Source of the DNA: Rubrimonas sp036735545
GTDB taxonomy: Bacteria > Pseudomonadota > Alphaproteobacteria > Rhodobacterales > Rhodobacteraceae
Assembly (NCBI GenBank): GCA_036735545.1
Contig: DAINOD010000008.1
Location: 1 to 64,000, forward strand
Direction of reading: 5' to 3'
Length of the DNA: 64,000 bases
Part shown: one piece after another, positions 18,056 through 26,409 of the stretch
How the letters are laid out: the number at the start of each line of letters is the position of its first letter
Position numbering within the stretch: position 1 is the first letter of the stretch
Notes under the pieces: model-generated
Seen by the model: only the letters and a program-made list of their open reading frames with translations
The model's database searches: none
What the model was told of the DNA's origin: nothing
Made by a program: the position numbers and the translations under genes

Positions 18056-18928
18056 ATGACCGACGCCGCCATCGACGCCGCCCCCGAACCCCGCGGCCGC
18101 GGCTTCTCGCTGCCGCCCTTCCTCGTGACGGTCGCCATCGTGTGGATCGTGGGGATGCTGCTGATCGCCTTCCTCAGCGACCTCGTCAGCCCCTACCCCT
18201 ACACCGCGCTCGACCTGCGCAACCGCCTCACGCCGCCCGTGGGTTTCGGGGGAAACTGGTCGCATCCGCTCGGCACCGACGAGCTTGGCCGCGACGTGCT
18301 CTCGCGCCTGTTCGCCTCGATCCGCATCAGCCTGCTGATCGCCTTCGGCGCCACGATCATCGGCGCGTTCATCGGCGTCAGCCTCGGCTTTCTCGCGGCG
18401 CATTTCCGCGGCGCGGTCGAACAGGTCGTGCTGGCGCTTGTGGACTTCTCCGCCTCGATCCCGTTTCTCGTTCTGGCGCTGGCCGTGCTGGCCTTTTTCG
18501 GCAACTCGGTCGTGCTGTTCGTCTGCCTGCTCGGCCTGCACGCCTGGGAGCGCTACGCCCGCATCGCGCGCGGCCTCGCCATCAGCGGTTCCGCGCAGGG
18601 CTATGCCGCCGCCGTGCGCCAGCTCGGGGCCACGCCGCTCCGGCTCTACGGCCGGCACATCCTGCCCAACATCGCCTCGACGCTGATCGTGTCGATGACG
18701 CTGGCCTTCCCCGAGATCATCCTGCTGGAATCGGGCCTGTCCTTCCTCGGCCTCGGCGTGCAGCCGCCGAACACCTCGCTGGGCAACATGGTCGGCTACG
18801 GGCGGGAGTATCTCACCAGCGCGCCGTGGATCATGCTGTCGCCGGCGGTGGTGATCACCGTGACGACGCTCTGCGTCTCGATCCTCGGCGACTGGCTGCG
18901 CGACCGGCTCGACCCGACCCTGTCGTGA
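18056..18928 (+). CDS. Peptide-type ABC transporter permease, DppC class
   Basis: 290-residue permease. After an N-terminal helix it has the DppC signature HPLGTDELGRDVLSRL near residue 66. The EAA loop is AVRQLGATPLRLYGRHILPN, and ILLESGLSFLGLGVQPPNTSLGNM is close to the family consensus. It is the last gene of the operon and starts 13 bases after the DppB-type stop. A hairpin follows the stop. Confidence 0.9.
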   Translation: MTDAAIDAAPEPRGRGFSLPPFLVTVAIVWIVGMLLIAFLSDLVSPYPYTALDLRNRLTPPVGFGGNWSHPLGTDELGRDVLSRLFASIRISLLIAFGATIIGAFIGVSLGFLAAHFRGAVEQVVLALVDFSASIPFLVLALAVLAFFGNSVVLFVCLLGLHAWERYARIARGLAISGSAQGYAAAVRQLGATPLRLYGRHILPNIASTLIVSMTLAFPEIILLESGLSFLGLGVQPPNTSLGNMVGYGREYLTSAPWIMLSPAVVITVTTLCVSILGDWLRDRLDPTLS

Positions 18929-18936
18929 GCGTCGGG

Positions 18937-18957
18937 CCGGCGGGTCAGTTCCGCCGG
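18937..18957. terminator. Hairpin between converging transporter operons
   Basis: Seven-base-pair stem CCGGCGG / CCGCCGG (18937-18943 with 18951-18957) around GTCAGTT. It starts 8 bases after the DppC-type stop and includes the stop codon of the iron permease gene on the other strand. No T-tract. Possible weak bidirectional terminator. Confidence 0.35.
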
Positions 18958-20528
18958 TCGTGCCGCAGCACCACGCCGATGAACAGGCCCGAGAACGCGA
19001 TGATGGCCGCGGCGAAGGGCGCGGCCTGAAGCAGCATCCCCTCGGACGTTCTCGAGAACATCGCCACCGACAGCGGCCTGAAGCCCGTGGGCGAGAGCAG
19101 GAACGTGATCGGCAACTCCTTCATCACGATGACGAAGACCAGCACCATGCCGCCGATCACGCCGGGCCGGATGCTGGGCAGCGTGACGCGCACGAACACT
19201 GAAAGCGGGCTGTGGCCCAGCGTGCGCGCCGCCTGCTCGACGGAGGGTCGCACATGGTAGTAGGCCGCGCGGATCGGTCCCAGCGCCAGCGCGAGAAACG
19301 ACAGCGCATAGGCCAGCACCAGCAGCGTCATCGTCTGGTAGAGCCATGGGACCCCGCGCAGGGCGAAGAAGACGAAGGCCAGCGCGAAGGCCAGCGCCGG
19401 CACGGCGTAGCCGACGAAGGCGAGCCGCTCGACCAGCCGCGACAGCGGCGAGGGGTGGCGCACCGCGAGGATCGCCACCGGCAGCGCCATCGCCGCGGCC
19501 AGCACCGCCGCCGGCGCCGCCGCCGAGACCGACTGAATGAAGGCGCGCAGCACGTCCGGCAGGCTCGCCACGACCTCGCCCCGGCTCATCCAGAAGCCCA
19601 GCACCGCCAGCGGAAGGCCGAGCGCGGCCAAGGTGACGACCGCGACGAAGCCCAGCCCCGCCGCCTGCCCCCATGGCCCCAGCCGCATCCGCCGCTGCGC
19701 CGCCCCGGCGCCGGAGCCGACGCGGGCGAGCCGGGTGTCGCGGCGCAGCCGCCCCTCCCACCACACCACGCTGAGCGCGATGGCGATCAGGATCAGCGCC
19801 AGCCAAGCGGCGTAGACCCGGTCGAAGGCGCCGGAGTATTGCTGGTAGATCGCGAAGGAGAACGCCTCGTAGCGCATCAGCGCCACCGCCCCGAAATCGC
19901 CGATCGTGTAGAGCCCGATCACCAGCCAGCCCGAATAGAGGGCCGGCAAGAGATGCGGCAACTGCACGCGCAGGAACACCTCGCGCGGGGTCAGTCCCAG
20001 CGAGCGGGCGGTGTCCTCGAGGCTCTGGTCGAAGCCGGCGAAGGCGGCGCGCAGGTTCAGGTAGAGATAGGGAAAACAGTAGAGCGACAGCGCCGCGGCC
20101 GCCCCCCACAGGCCCTGCGGTCGGGGAATGCGCACGCCGAACAGGACATTGACGAAGCCGTGGGCGCCCGCCAGCCCGATCAGCGCGAAGGCCATCACAT
20201 AGCCAGGCACCGCCAGCGGCAGCACCGCCAGCACGTTGACCGCGCGGCGGCCGATCAGGTCGGTGCGGCTGACGAGATAGGCCAACGGCAGCGCGACCGC
20301 CGTGCAGAGGACCAGCACCAGCCCGGTCAGCGCCGCGGTGTTCAGCAACAGCCGACCCGTGCGCGGGCGCAGGATCATCTCCAGCACCTGCGCCGGCTCG
20401 GCCTCGAAGGCGCGCAGCAGCAGATAGATCAGCGGCAACAGCATCAGGGCCCCGATCGCGAGACCGAGGCCCATAAGCGCAAGGCGCGCCGCCGGGGGGC
20501 GGCGCGCGAGGCCGAGCGCGGCGATCAA
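18945..20528 (-). CDS. fbpB: Fe(III) ABC transporter permease, FbpB type
   Basis: 527-residue double permease with about twelve membrane helices and two copies of the EAA loop, the hallmark of FbpB/SfuB. The copies are EDTARSLGLTPREVFLRVQLPHLLP near residue 180 and EQAARTLGHSPLSVFVRVTLPSIRPG near 435. The likely start is TTG at 20528, overlapping the stop of the binding-protein gene by three bases (TTTGA). An internal ATG near 20474 would remove the short N-terminal cytoplasmic stretch. It follows fbpA directly. No ATPase gene (fbpC) follows; the next feature is the converging peptide transporter operon. Confidence 0.85.
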   Translation of the reverse strand: MIAALGLARRPPAARLALMGLGLAIGALMLLPLIYLLLRAFEAEPAQVLEMILRPRTGRLLLNTAALTGLVLVLCTAVALPLAYLVSRTDLIGRRAVNVLAVLPLAVPGYVMAFALIGLAGAHGFVNVLFGVRIPRPQGLWGAAAALSLYCFPYLYLNLRAAFAGFDQSLEDTARSLGLTPREVFLRVQLPHLLPALYSGWLVIGLYTIGDFGAVALMRYEAFSFAIYQQYSGAFDRVYAAWLALILIAIALSVVWWEGRLRRDTRLARVGSGAGAAQRRMRLGPWGQAAGLGFVAVVTLAALGLPLAVLGFWMSRGEVVASLPDVLRAFIQSVSAAAPAAVLAAAMALPVAILAVRHPSPLSRLVERLAFVGYAVPALAFALAFVFFALRGVPWLYQTMTLLVLAYALSFLALALGPIRAAYYHVRPSVEQAARTLGHSPLSVFVRVTLPSIRPGVIGGMVLVFVIVMKELPITFLLSPTGFRPLSVAMFSRTSEGMLLQAAPFAAAIIAFSGLFIGVVLRHDRRN

Positions 20529-21517
20529 AGGAGGCCGGCCTCCGTCAGCAGACGCAGCGTGCCCTCGAGATCGCCGAGCGCGTTCAGGTCGAACTCGGGC
20601 GCCGCCTTCACCGCCGCCTCGTAAGGCAGCACCTTGCCGGTGAAGGCCGCCGGCGAGATCACCGCGCCCGTGACGGGAAACTCGTAGACGCTGCCGACAA
20701 AATACTGCTGCGCGGTTTGGCTCAGCAGGAAATCGACGAAGGCCTGCGCCTCGTCCTTGTGCTCCGAGGTGTCCAGCACGCCGATCGCGGCGGCCATCAT
20801 CAGGTTGCCGATGTCGCCCTCCTCGAAGCTGGCGTGGGCGACCGGAAACTCGGCGTCGGCGGTCAGGAAGCGGCCGAGATAGTAGTTGTTGGTCCAGAAG
20901 AAGTCGGCCTCGCCGTCGGCCACCGCCTGATAGCCGGCGGTGTTGTTGCGCACGATCAGCGGCTCGTTGGCGGCGACGCCCTTCAGCCAATCCAGCGCGA
21001 AATCGTCGCCTGCGGCCACGCGCAGGGCGGTGACGTGGGCCTGGAAAGAGCCGTTGGTCGGCGCCAGCGCGAAGCGACCGCGGAAGTCCGGGTCGGCCAT
21101 GTCGGCGAGCGTGCGCGGCAGGGTCGCGGGATCCACGGCGGTGTTGTGCGCAAGCAACCGCGTGCGGCCCGATGTGGCGATCCAGCGGCCCTGCGCGTCG
21201 CGGTAGACCCCCGGCACCCGCTCCTGCGTCGCCGCCGGCAGCTCGGCCATGAGGGCGGCCACGGCGCCGAGCGCGCCCACGTCCTGCGCCCAGTAGAGAT
21301 CGGCGGGGGAGTTGGCGCCCTCCTCCAGCAGCAGCACCGCAAGCTCGGAGGTGCCGCCGTAGCGCACGTTCACGCGGATGCCGGTCTCGGTCTCGAAGGC
21401 GGCGATGATCGGGGCCACCAGCGTCTCGCCGCGGCCGGAATAGAGCGTCAGGTCGGCCGAGGCGGGGGCGGCGCCGAGGGCGAGCGCGACGGCGGCGGCG
21501 ATTTTTCGAAGGGTCAT
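20525..21517 (-). CDS. fbpA: Fe(III) ABC transporter substrate-binding protein, FbpA type
   Basis: 330-residue periplasmic ferric-ion binding protein. The signal peptide ends at ASA near residue 21, followed by LTLYSGRGETLVAPIIAAFE, the family's opening strand. The adjacent tyrosines in NNYYLGRF match the iron-ligating Tyr pair of FbpA. GSFQAHVTALR and the FLLSQTAQQYF segment near the C-terminus also fit. GAGG nine bases upstream supports ATG 21517; GTG 21532 and ATG 21523 are in-frame alternatives. A good promoter lies about 110 bases upstream. Expected to bring iron to FbpB. Confidence 0.88.
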   Translation of the reverse strand: MTLRKIAAAVALALGAAPASADLTLYSGRGETLVAPIIAAFETETGIRVNVRYGGTSELAVLLLEEGANSPADLYWAQDVGALGAVAALMAELPAATQERVPGVYRDAQGRWIATSGRTRLLAHNTAVDPATLPRTLADMADPDFRGRFALAPTNGSFQAHVTALRVAAGDDFALDWLKGVAANEPLIVRNNTAGYQAVADGEADFFWTNNYYLGRFLTADAEFPVAHASFEEGDIGNLMMAAAIGVLDTSEHKDEAQAFVDFLLSQTAQQYFVGSVYEFPVTGAVISPAAFTGKVLPYEAAVKAAPEFDLNALGDLEGTLRLLTEAGLL

Positions 21518-21623
21518 CGTCATGGTCCTCACTGGACTGGCGTCGGTTGCGGACCTGTCGGTATCGCGCCGCGCGCAGCGCGGGCCGCCTGCCTCAGCGC
21601 CTCGCGGCGCGCGTCCGACCTCT

Positions 21624-21652
21624 GGTTAGGGGTGGTTGAGCGTTTCTGTCAA
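21624..21652 (-). promoter_or_regulatory. Sigma-70-like promoter of fbpAB
   Basis: On the minus strand TTGACA (21652-21647) is followed after 17 bases by CTAACC (21629-21624). The -35 is perfect and the -10 moderate. It lies in the 155-base gap upstream of fbpA. I could not recognise a Fur, Irr or RirA box next to it. Confidence 0.55.
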
Positions 21653-21672
21653 GTTTGCGGGGGCCGCTGCGC

Positions 21673-22563
21673 TCATCCGCCGCCGGCCTCGAAGACCGCC
21701 GCCCCGGCGACGCCCGCCGCGGTCAGCGCCGGGGCCGCCGCGCAGGCCGCGGCGCGCGCGTCGGCGGCGAACAGGAGCCCCAGCGCCGGCCCGGTATGCG
21801 CGACCACGACGCCGAGCGCGCCATGCGCGCGCGCCATAGCCAGCATGGCGGAGAGGCGCGCCTTCGGCGCGCGGGCATGGTTGCGCAGCGCCGAGGCGGT
21901 CGCGACGCGCCCCAGCGCCGCCGCGTCGCCGCGCGCGCAGGCCGCCGCCCAGTCGCGCGCGAGGTCGGAGACGTCCGCGAAGCGCCCGTCGCGCGGGTCG
22001 GTGGCGGCCGGCGGGCCGTCGAAGCCCCCCGCCACCCAGAAGCGCGGCGGCGGCGGCGCAAGGGCGAGCGCCCGCCCCTCCCGCGAGGCCCAGAGCGCCG
22101 CGCCGGGGTCGGGCAGCATCAGCGGGTCCGTCGCTCCCTCCGCCGCGAGGCAGAGCGCGGCCTCGTCGAGCGTCGCCCCGCAAGCGGCGGCGACCGCGCG
22201 GACAGCGGCCAGCGCGCTTGCGGTCGAGGAGCCCATGCCCGCCCCCACCGGCGCCGCGCAGACCACCCGCAGCGCGCCGCCCCAGCCTCGCGCCCCCGCC
22301 GCCGTCAGCGCCGCGCGGGCCGCCGCCGCCGCGACGCGCCCGCCCCCCGGCGCGCGCACGAGCAGCGGCGCGCCCCGGCGCGGCGCAAAGCGGGCGCGGG
22401 CGGGGAAGCGCGCGCAACGCAGCGTCGCGACGACCACCGGCCCGTCCTGCCCGAGACGACCCTGCAGCAGCTCGCCGAAGTGAACCGCGGCGACCGCGCC
22501 GCTTGCCTCGCGCGGCGAGACGCGCTCGATGGGCGCGCGGTCCGGACCCGACGGAGAACCCAT
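21673..22563 (-). CDS. bluE: GHMP kinase, L-threonine kinase-like (PduX/BluE)
   Basis: 296-residue GHMP-family kinase with the ATP-binding Gly/Ser motif PVGAGMGSSTASALAAV in the usual position and a C-terminal TGPALGLLF segment. HFGELLQGRLG near the start is typical of the PduX/BluE group. These kinases make L-threonine O-3-phosphate, which the adjacent decarboxylase turns into aminopropanol phosphate for the cobalamin lower-loop linker. The start ATG at 22563 overlaps the ATG of the divergent decarboxylase gene by two bases (CATG). Kinase family is firm from motifs; the threonine substrate is inferred from the neighbours. Confidence 0.7.
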   Translation of the reverse strand: MGSPSGPDRAPIERVSPREASGAVAAVHFGELLQGRLGQDGPVVVATLRCARFPARARFAPRRGAPLLVRAPGGGRVAAAAARAALTAAGARGWGGALRVVCAAPVGAGMGSSTASALAAVRAVAAACGATLDEAALCLAAEGATDPLMLPDPGAALWASREGRALALAPPPPRFWVAGGFDGPPAATDPRDGRFADVSDLARDWAAACARGDAAALGRVATASALRNHARAPKARLSAMLAMARAHGALGVVVAHTGPALGLLFAADARAAACAAAPALTAAGVAGAAVFEAGGG

Positions 22564-23554
22564 GCGCGACGCCCCCGACATCCCCGAGCCGCCCACCCCG
22601 GCGCGCGGCCATGGCGGCGATCTGACCGCCGCCATGGCGCGCTGGGGCGGCGCGCGGGAGGAGTGGCTCGACCTGTCCACCGGCGTCAACCCGGTCCCCT
22701 GGCCGATCCCGCCGCTCTCTGTCGCCGCCTGGACGCGCCTGCCCGAGCGCGAGGCCGAGACGCGCCTCGTCGCCGCCGCCCGCGCCGCATGGGGCGCGAG
22801 GGACGGCGCGGTGGTCCCGGCGCCGGGCGCGCAGGCCTTGATCCAGCTCGTCCCCCGCCTGCGCCCGCCGGGCCGCGTCGGCGTCGTCGGCCCGACCTAC
22901 GCCGAGCACGCCGCCGCCTTCGCCGCCGAGGGCTGGACGGTGGAGCCGCTGGAGGCGCCGCGCGGGGGTCTCGACGCGCTGGTGGTCGTGAACCCCAACA
23001 ACCCTGACGCCCGCCGCTGGGCGCCAGAGGCGCTGGCGGGGTTCGACGCAGGCTTGCTGGTCGTGGACGAGAGCTTCGCCGACCCCGAACCGGCGCTGTC
23101 GGCGGCGCCGCAGGCCGGGCGGCCGGGTCTGGTCGTGCTGCGCTCCTTCGGCAAGTTCTACGGGCTCGCCGGCGTGCGCCTCGGCTTCGCGCTGGCCGAC
23201 GCGCGCGACGGGGCCCGGCTCGCCGCGCTGCTGGGCCCCTGGGCGACGTCGGGCCCGGCGCTGGAGATCGGCGCCGCCGCTCTGGCCGACGCCGCCTGGA
23301 CCGCGGCGACGCGCGAGCGGCTGGCGGCCGACGCGGCGCGGCTGGCGGCGCTGGGAGCGGCGGCGGGCTGGCGCGAGGTCGGGCGCACGGCGCTGTTCGT
23401 GACCTTCGCCACGCCGGACGCCGGCGCCGCGCGCGACCGACTGGCGGCGGCGCGCATATGGTCGCGGGCCTTCCCCTATTCCGCATCGTGGCTGCGCCTC
23501 GGCCTGCCCGGCGACGCCGCGGCCTGGGCGCGGCTTGCGGCGGCGCTGGCGTGA
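22562..23554 (+). CDS. cobC: L-threonine-O-3-phosphate decarboxylase (CobC/CobD type)
   Basis: 330-residue fold-type I PLP enzyme. NPNNPD at 144-149, VVDESFAD at 167-174 and the Schiff-base lysine Lys198 in RSFGKFYGLAG are all present, with the RLGFAL arginine that follows. In cobalamin synthesis it decarboxylates threonine phosphate to (R)-1-amino-2-propanol O-2-phosphate. GGAG at 22553-22556 supports ATG 22562. Its stop overlaps the GTG of cbiB, and its start overlaps that of the divergent kinase gene, so the supply of aminopropanol phosphate is genetically compact. Named CobC in aerobic and CobD in Salmonella nomenclature. Confidence 0.85.
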   Translation: MRDAPDIPEPPTPARGHGGDLTAAMARWGGAREEWLDLSTGVNPVPWPIPPLSVAAWTRLPEREAETRLVAAARAAWGARDGAVVPAPGAQALIQLVPRLRPPGRVGVVGPTYAEHAAAFAAEGWTVEPLEAPRGGLDALVVVNPNNPDARRWAPEALAGFDAGLLVVDESFADPEPALSAAPQAGRPGLVVLRSFGKFYGLAGVRLGFALADARDGARLAALLGPWATSGPALEIGAAALADAAWTAATRERLAADAARLAALGAAAGWREVGRTALFVTFATPDAGAARDRLAAARIWSRAFPYSASWLRLGLPGDAAAWARLAAALA

Positions 23555-24456
23555 GCGCGGGACTGCTTGCGCTCGCTCTGGCGTTCGACGCCGCGCTGGG
23601 CGAGCCGCCGGCGCTGTGGCGCCGCCTGCCCCACCCCGCGGTGCTGATGGGCCGCGCCGTCGCGGCGCTGGACGCGGCGCTGAACAGCGGCGCGGCGCGG
23701 CGCGCGAAGGGCGTCGCGGCGACGGCGGCGCTGGTCGTCGGGGCCGGCGCGGTCGGGCTGGCGGTCGCGGGGGCGGGGCCGTGGGCCGAAGTCGCGGCGG
23801 CGGCGGTCCTGCTCGCCCAGCGTTCGCTGTCGGACCATGTGCTGGCGGTGGCGCGCGGCCTCGACGCGGGGCTGGCCGAGGGGCGCGCGGCGGTCGCCAT
23901 GATCGTCGGCCGCGACCCGCAGGCGCTGGACGAGGCGGGCGTGGCGCGCGCCGCCATCGAGAGTTGCGCCGAGAACTTCTCCGACGGCGTGGCGGCGCCG
24001 GCTTTCTGGTTCTTGATCGCGGGCGCGCCGGGGATCCTGATCTACAAGGCCGTCAACACGGCCGATTCGATGATCGGCCACCGCACTCCGCGACACGAGG
24101 CCTTCGGCTGGGCCGCCGCGCGGCTCGACGACGCGCTGAACCTGGCGCCGGCGCGGCTGTCGGCCGCCTTGCTGGCGCTGGCGGCGCTTTCCCCCGCCGC
24201 GGCGCGCACGGCGTGGGCGGACGCGCGCCGACACCGCTCGCCCAACGCCGGCTGGCCCGAGGCGGCGGTCGCCGGGGCGCTCGGCCTGTCGCTGGCGGGC
24301 CCGCGCGCCTATGGCGGCGTCATGACCACCGACGCGCCGCTGAACCCCGCCGGCCGGCGCGCGGCGACGGCGGCGGACGTGCGCGCGGCGGTCGGGCTGA
24401 TCTGGCGGGCCTGGGGACTGGCGCTGGCCGGGCTGGCGGTCTGGGCGCTCACCTGA
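23551..24456 (+). CDS. cbiB: Adenosylcobinamide-phosphate synthase CbiB (CobD)
   Basis: 301-residue membrane protein that condenses adenosylcobyric acid with aminopropanol phosphate. The signature AIESCAENFSDGVAAPAFWF and YKAVNTADSMIGHRTPRHEAFGWAAARLDD are intact, as is RRHRSPNAGWPEAA. Four to five hydrophobic segments are visible. GTG 23551 overlaps the decarboxylase stop (GTGA). Its last eight bases overlap the end of cobQ on the other strand. It acts directly downstream of CobQ in the pathway. Confidence 0.93.
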   Translation: MSAGLLALALAFDAALGEPPALWRRLPHPAVLMGRAVAALDAALNSGAARRAKGVAATAALVVGAGAVGLAVAGAGPWAEVAAAAVLLAQRSLSDHVLAVARGLDAGLAEGRAAVAMIVGRDPQALDEAGVARAAIESCAENFSDGVAAPAFWFLIAGAPGILIYKAVNTADSMIGHRTPRHEAFGWAAARLDDALNLAPARLSAALLALAALSPAAARTAWADARRHRSPNAGWPEAAVAGALGLSLAGPRAYGGVMTTDAPLNPAGRRAATAADVRAAVGLIWRAWGLALAGLAVWALT

Positions 24457-26055
24457 CCCCGGCCAGCGCCAGCAGTCCGTCCACGTCCAGATGCGCCTCC
24501 AGATGGTCGGCCAGCGCGTCCAGCGTCGCCTCCACGCCCGCCCCATAGGCCAGCGCCGAGGCGGCGCCGAAACCGCCGAGCCACGCAGCGCGAAAGCCGT
24601 CCGCCGCGAACACGCCATGGACATAGGCGCCGGCGATGCGCCCGTCGGCCGAGACGGCCCCCTCGTCACGCCCGTCGATGCGCAGCCACGGCCGTGCGCA
24701 GTCCGGCCCCACGGTGCGGCCGAGATGGATCTCGTAGCCCTCGACCGCCGCGCCGGTTGCGACATGCACCCCCGCCACGCGCGCGAGACGCTTGTCGCCC
24801 GCCATGACCGTCTCGACGTCCAGCAGGCCGAGGCCGGGGTCGCTCCCCGGCGGCCCCTCCAGCCCCTGCGGGTCGGCGACCGTGCGGCCGAGCATCTGGA
24901 AGCCGCCGCACAGGCCCAGCACATGGCCGCCGCGGCGGACATGGGCGGCGAGGTCGACGTCCCAGCCCTCGCGGCGCAGCATCGCCAGATCGCCCCGCGT
25001 GCTCTTGGAGCCCGGCAGGATCACCATGTCGAGGTCGCCCGGCAGGGCGCGGCCGGGAGGGACGATCTCCAGCGACACCCCCGGCTCCTGCCGCAGCGGG
25101 TCGAGGTCGTCGAAGTTGGCGATGCGCCCCAGCTGGGGCACGCCGATGCGCAGGGGCGCGTCCCGCCGCGTCGCCGCGAGGTCGAGCGCGTCCTCCGCCG
25201 GCAGGCGATGCGCGTCGGCGAACCACGGCGCGACGCCGCACCCGCGCCAGCCGGTGCGCGCCTCGATCACCCGATAGCCTTCGTCAAAAAGGCGAGGGTC
25301 GCCCCGGAACTTGTTGATCAGGAAACCCTTCACCATGGCGGCGTCGCCCGCTTCCAGCACGGCGGCCGTGCCGACCATCTGCGCGATGACGCCGCCGCGG
25401 TCGATGTCGCCCACCAGCACCACCGGCGCGCCCGCGGCGCGGGCGAAACCCATGTTGGCGATGTCGCCCTGCCGCAGATTGACCTCGGCGGGCGAGCCCG
25501 CGCCCTCGACGAGCACGAGGTCGCAGGCGGCGGCGAGCCGGCCGAAGCTCTCCAGCACCGGCGCCATCAGCGAGGGCTTCAGCGCGGCGTAGTCCCGCGC
25601 CCGGACGGTGGCGACGCGGCGACCCTGCACGATGACCTGCGCGCCGGTCTCGCTCTCGGGTTTCAGCAGCACCGGGTTCATGTCCGTGTGCGGGTCCAGC
25701 CCGCAGGCCAGCGCCTGCAACGCCTGCGCCCGGCCGATCTCGCCGCCGTCGGCGGTGACGGCGGCGTTGTTGGACATGTTCTGGGGCTTGAAGGGCGCGA
25801 CCGACAGCCCNNNNNNNNNNNNNNNNNNNNNNNNNNNNNNNNNNNNNNNNNNNNNNNNNNNNNNNNNNNNNNNNNNNNNNNNNNNNNNNNNNNNNNNNNN
25901 NNNNNNNNNNTGACGGCGGCGTTGTTGGACATGTTCTGGGGCTTGAAGGGCGCGACCGACAGCCCCCGACGCCGCGCGGCGCGGCAGAGGCCGGCGACGA
26001 TCAGCGACTTGCCGACGTTGGAGCCCGCGCCCTGGATCATCAGGGTGCGGGGCAA
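24449..26055 (-). CDS. cobQ: Cobyric acid synthase CobQ, interrupted by an assembly gap
   Basis: Glutamine-dependent amidase that adds four amide groups to adenosylcobyrinic acid a,c-diamide. The N-terminal P-loop-like MIQGAGSNVGKS and FKPQNMSNNAAV lie right of the gap; the DIDRGGV segment, GCGVAPWF and the glutaminase domain with nucleophile Cys in LGLCGGFQMLG and the late His in YVHGVF lie left of it. As given, the frame is broken by 100 N plus a duplicated 55-mer. Removing the N run and one copy restores one continuous frame of 483 codons from TTG 26055 (AGGGG five bases upstream), a normal CobQ length. ATG 26040 is the alternative start. It is the last gene of the HupE-cobO transcript. 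Confidence 0.93.
25756..25810. repeat. Left copy of a 55-base duplication flanking the gap
   Basis: These 55 bases are identical to 25911-25965, on the other side of the N run. The copy is ordinary cobQ coding sequence. Identical contig ends of exactly 55 bases are what an unmerged de Bruijn overlap leaves, so this is technical, not a biological repeat. Confidence 0.95.
25811..25910. other. Assembly gap, 100 N
   Basis: A run of exactly 100 N, the conventional placeholder for a gap of unknown length. Both edges carry the same 55 bases and cobQ reads through in frame if the edges are merged. The real gap is therefore probably zero and the true sequence about 155 bases shorter. Confidence 0.99.
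25911..25965. repeat. Right copy of the 55-base duplication
   Basis: Identical to 25756-25810. Encodes the same CobQ residues GLSVAPFKPQNMSNNAAV, which occur once in any real CobQ. Confidence 0.95.
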
Positions 26056-26324
26056 TGCTTCCCCTGGAGAAACCTCACAAGCTTCAGCGCACGGTTTCTC
26101 ATCGGCCCGATGGCGCGCAGAGTGGGCAAGCCCAGTTCGCTGCGCGCTGCTGTCATGTTGCCGAACTGCAAGGAACACGACCCAGCGCCGCGCCCGGTCG
26201 CACGCATTGCCGCCTCAATCAGATTGTGCTTCCTCACTGTTTCAGCGGCGCTTTGGCGGCTGAGCGCGTCCGCATAGAGTTCGTCGAGCAGGTCGTAGTG
26301 AGGATCGGTCCAGCCCAAGCCCAT
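26040..26324 (-). CDS. Small 94-residue protein inserted between cobO and cobQ
   Basis: Predicted 94-residue soluble protein. ATG 26324 has GGGAG seven bases upstream, and the stop overlaps the cobQ start region (TGATG at 26042-26038). The sequence is markedly less GC-rich than its neighbours, pointing to acquired DNA. The C-terminal half (GAGSCSLQFGNMTAARSELGLP...GPMRNRALKL) resembles a small module that I associate with the N-terminus of HNH-type and other restriction-like endonucleases, where a similar Gly-Ser...Asn-(I/M)-(S/T)-Ala...Glu-Leu-Gly-Leu-Pro...Asn pattern recurs. There is no nuclease domain here, so it would be a stand-alone or truncated module. That resemblance is from memory and weak. 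No link to cobalamin chemistry is evident. Confidence 0.5.
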   Translation of the reverse strand: MGLGWTDPHYDLLDELYADALSRQSAAETVRKHNLIEAAMRATGRGAGSCSLQFGNMTAARSELGLPTLRAIGPMRNRALKLVRFLQGKHCPAP

Positions 26325-26409
26325 TGCGAAGCTCCCAGAAAACGTTGCTCAGGGAGAATGGCAAACGTCCTAGCACCTGTAGACCTCATTTTTGCGGACT
26401 CCGCCTTCC

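Noticed and set aside
25756..25965. 55-base direct repeats as target-site duplication of a mobile element lost in the gap
   Set aside because: CobQ is continuous when one copy is removed, and 55 bases is far too long for a target duplication; assembly overlap explains it better.
26325..26409. Intrinsic terminator in GCGGACTCCGC next to an A/T run, between cobO and the small gene
   Set aside because: In the direction of transcription the run is A after the stem, not T, so it cannot be a terminator for this operon.
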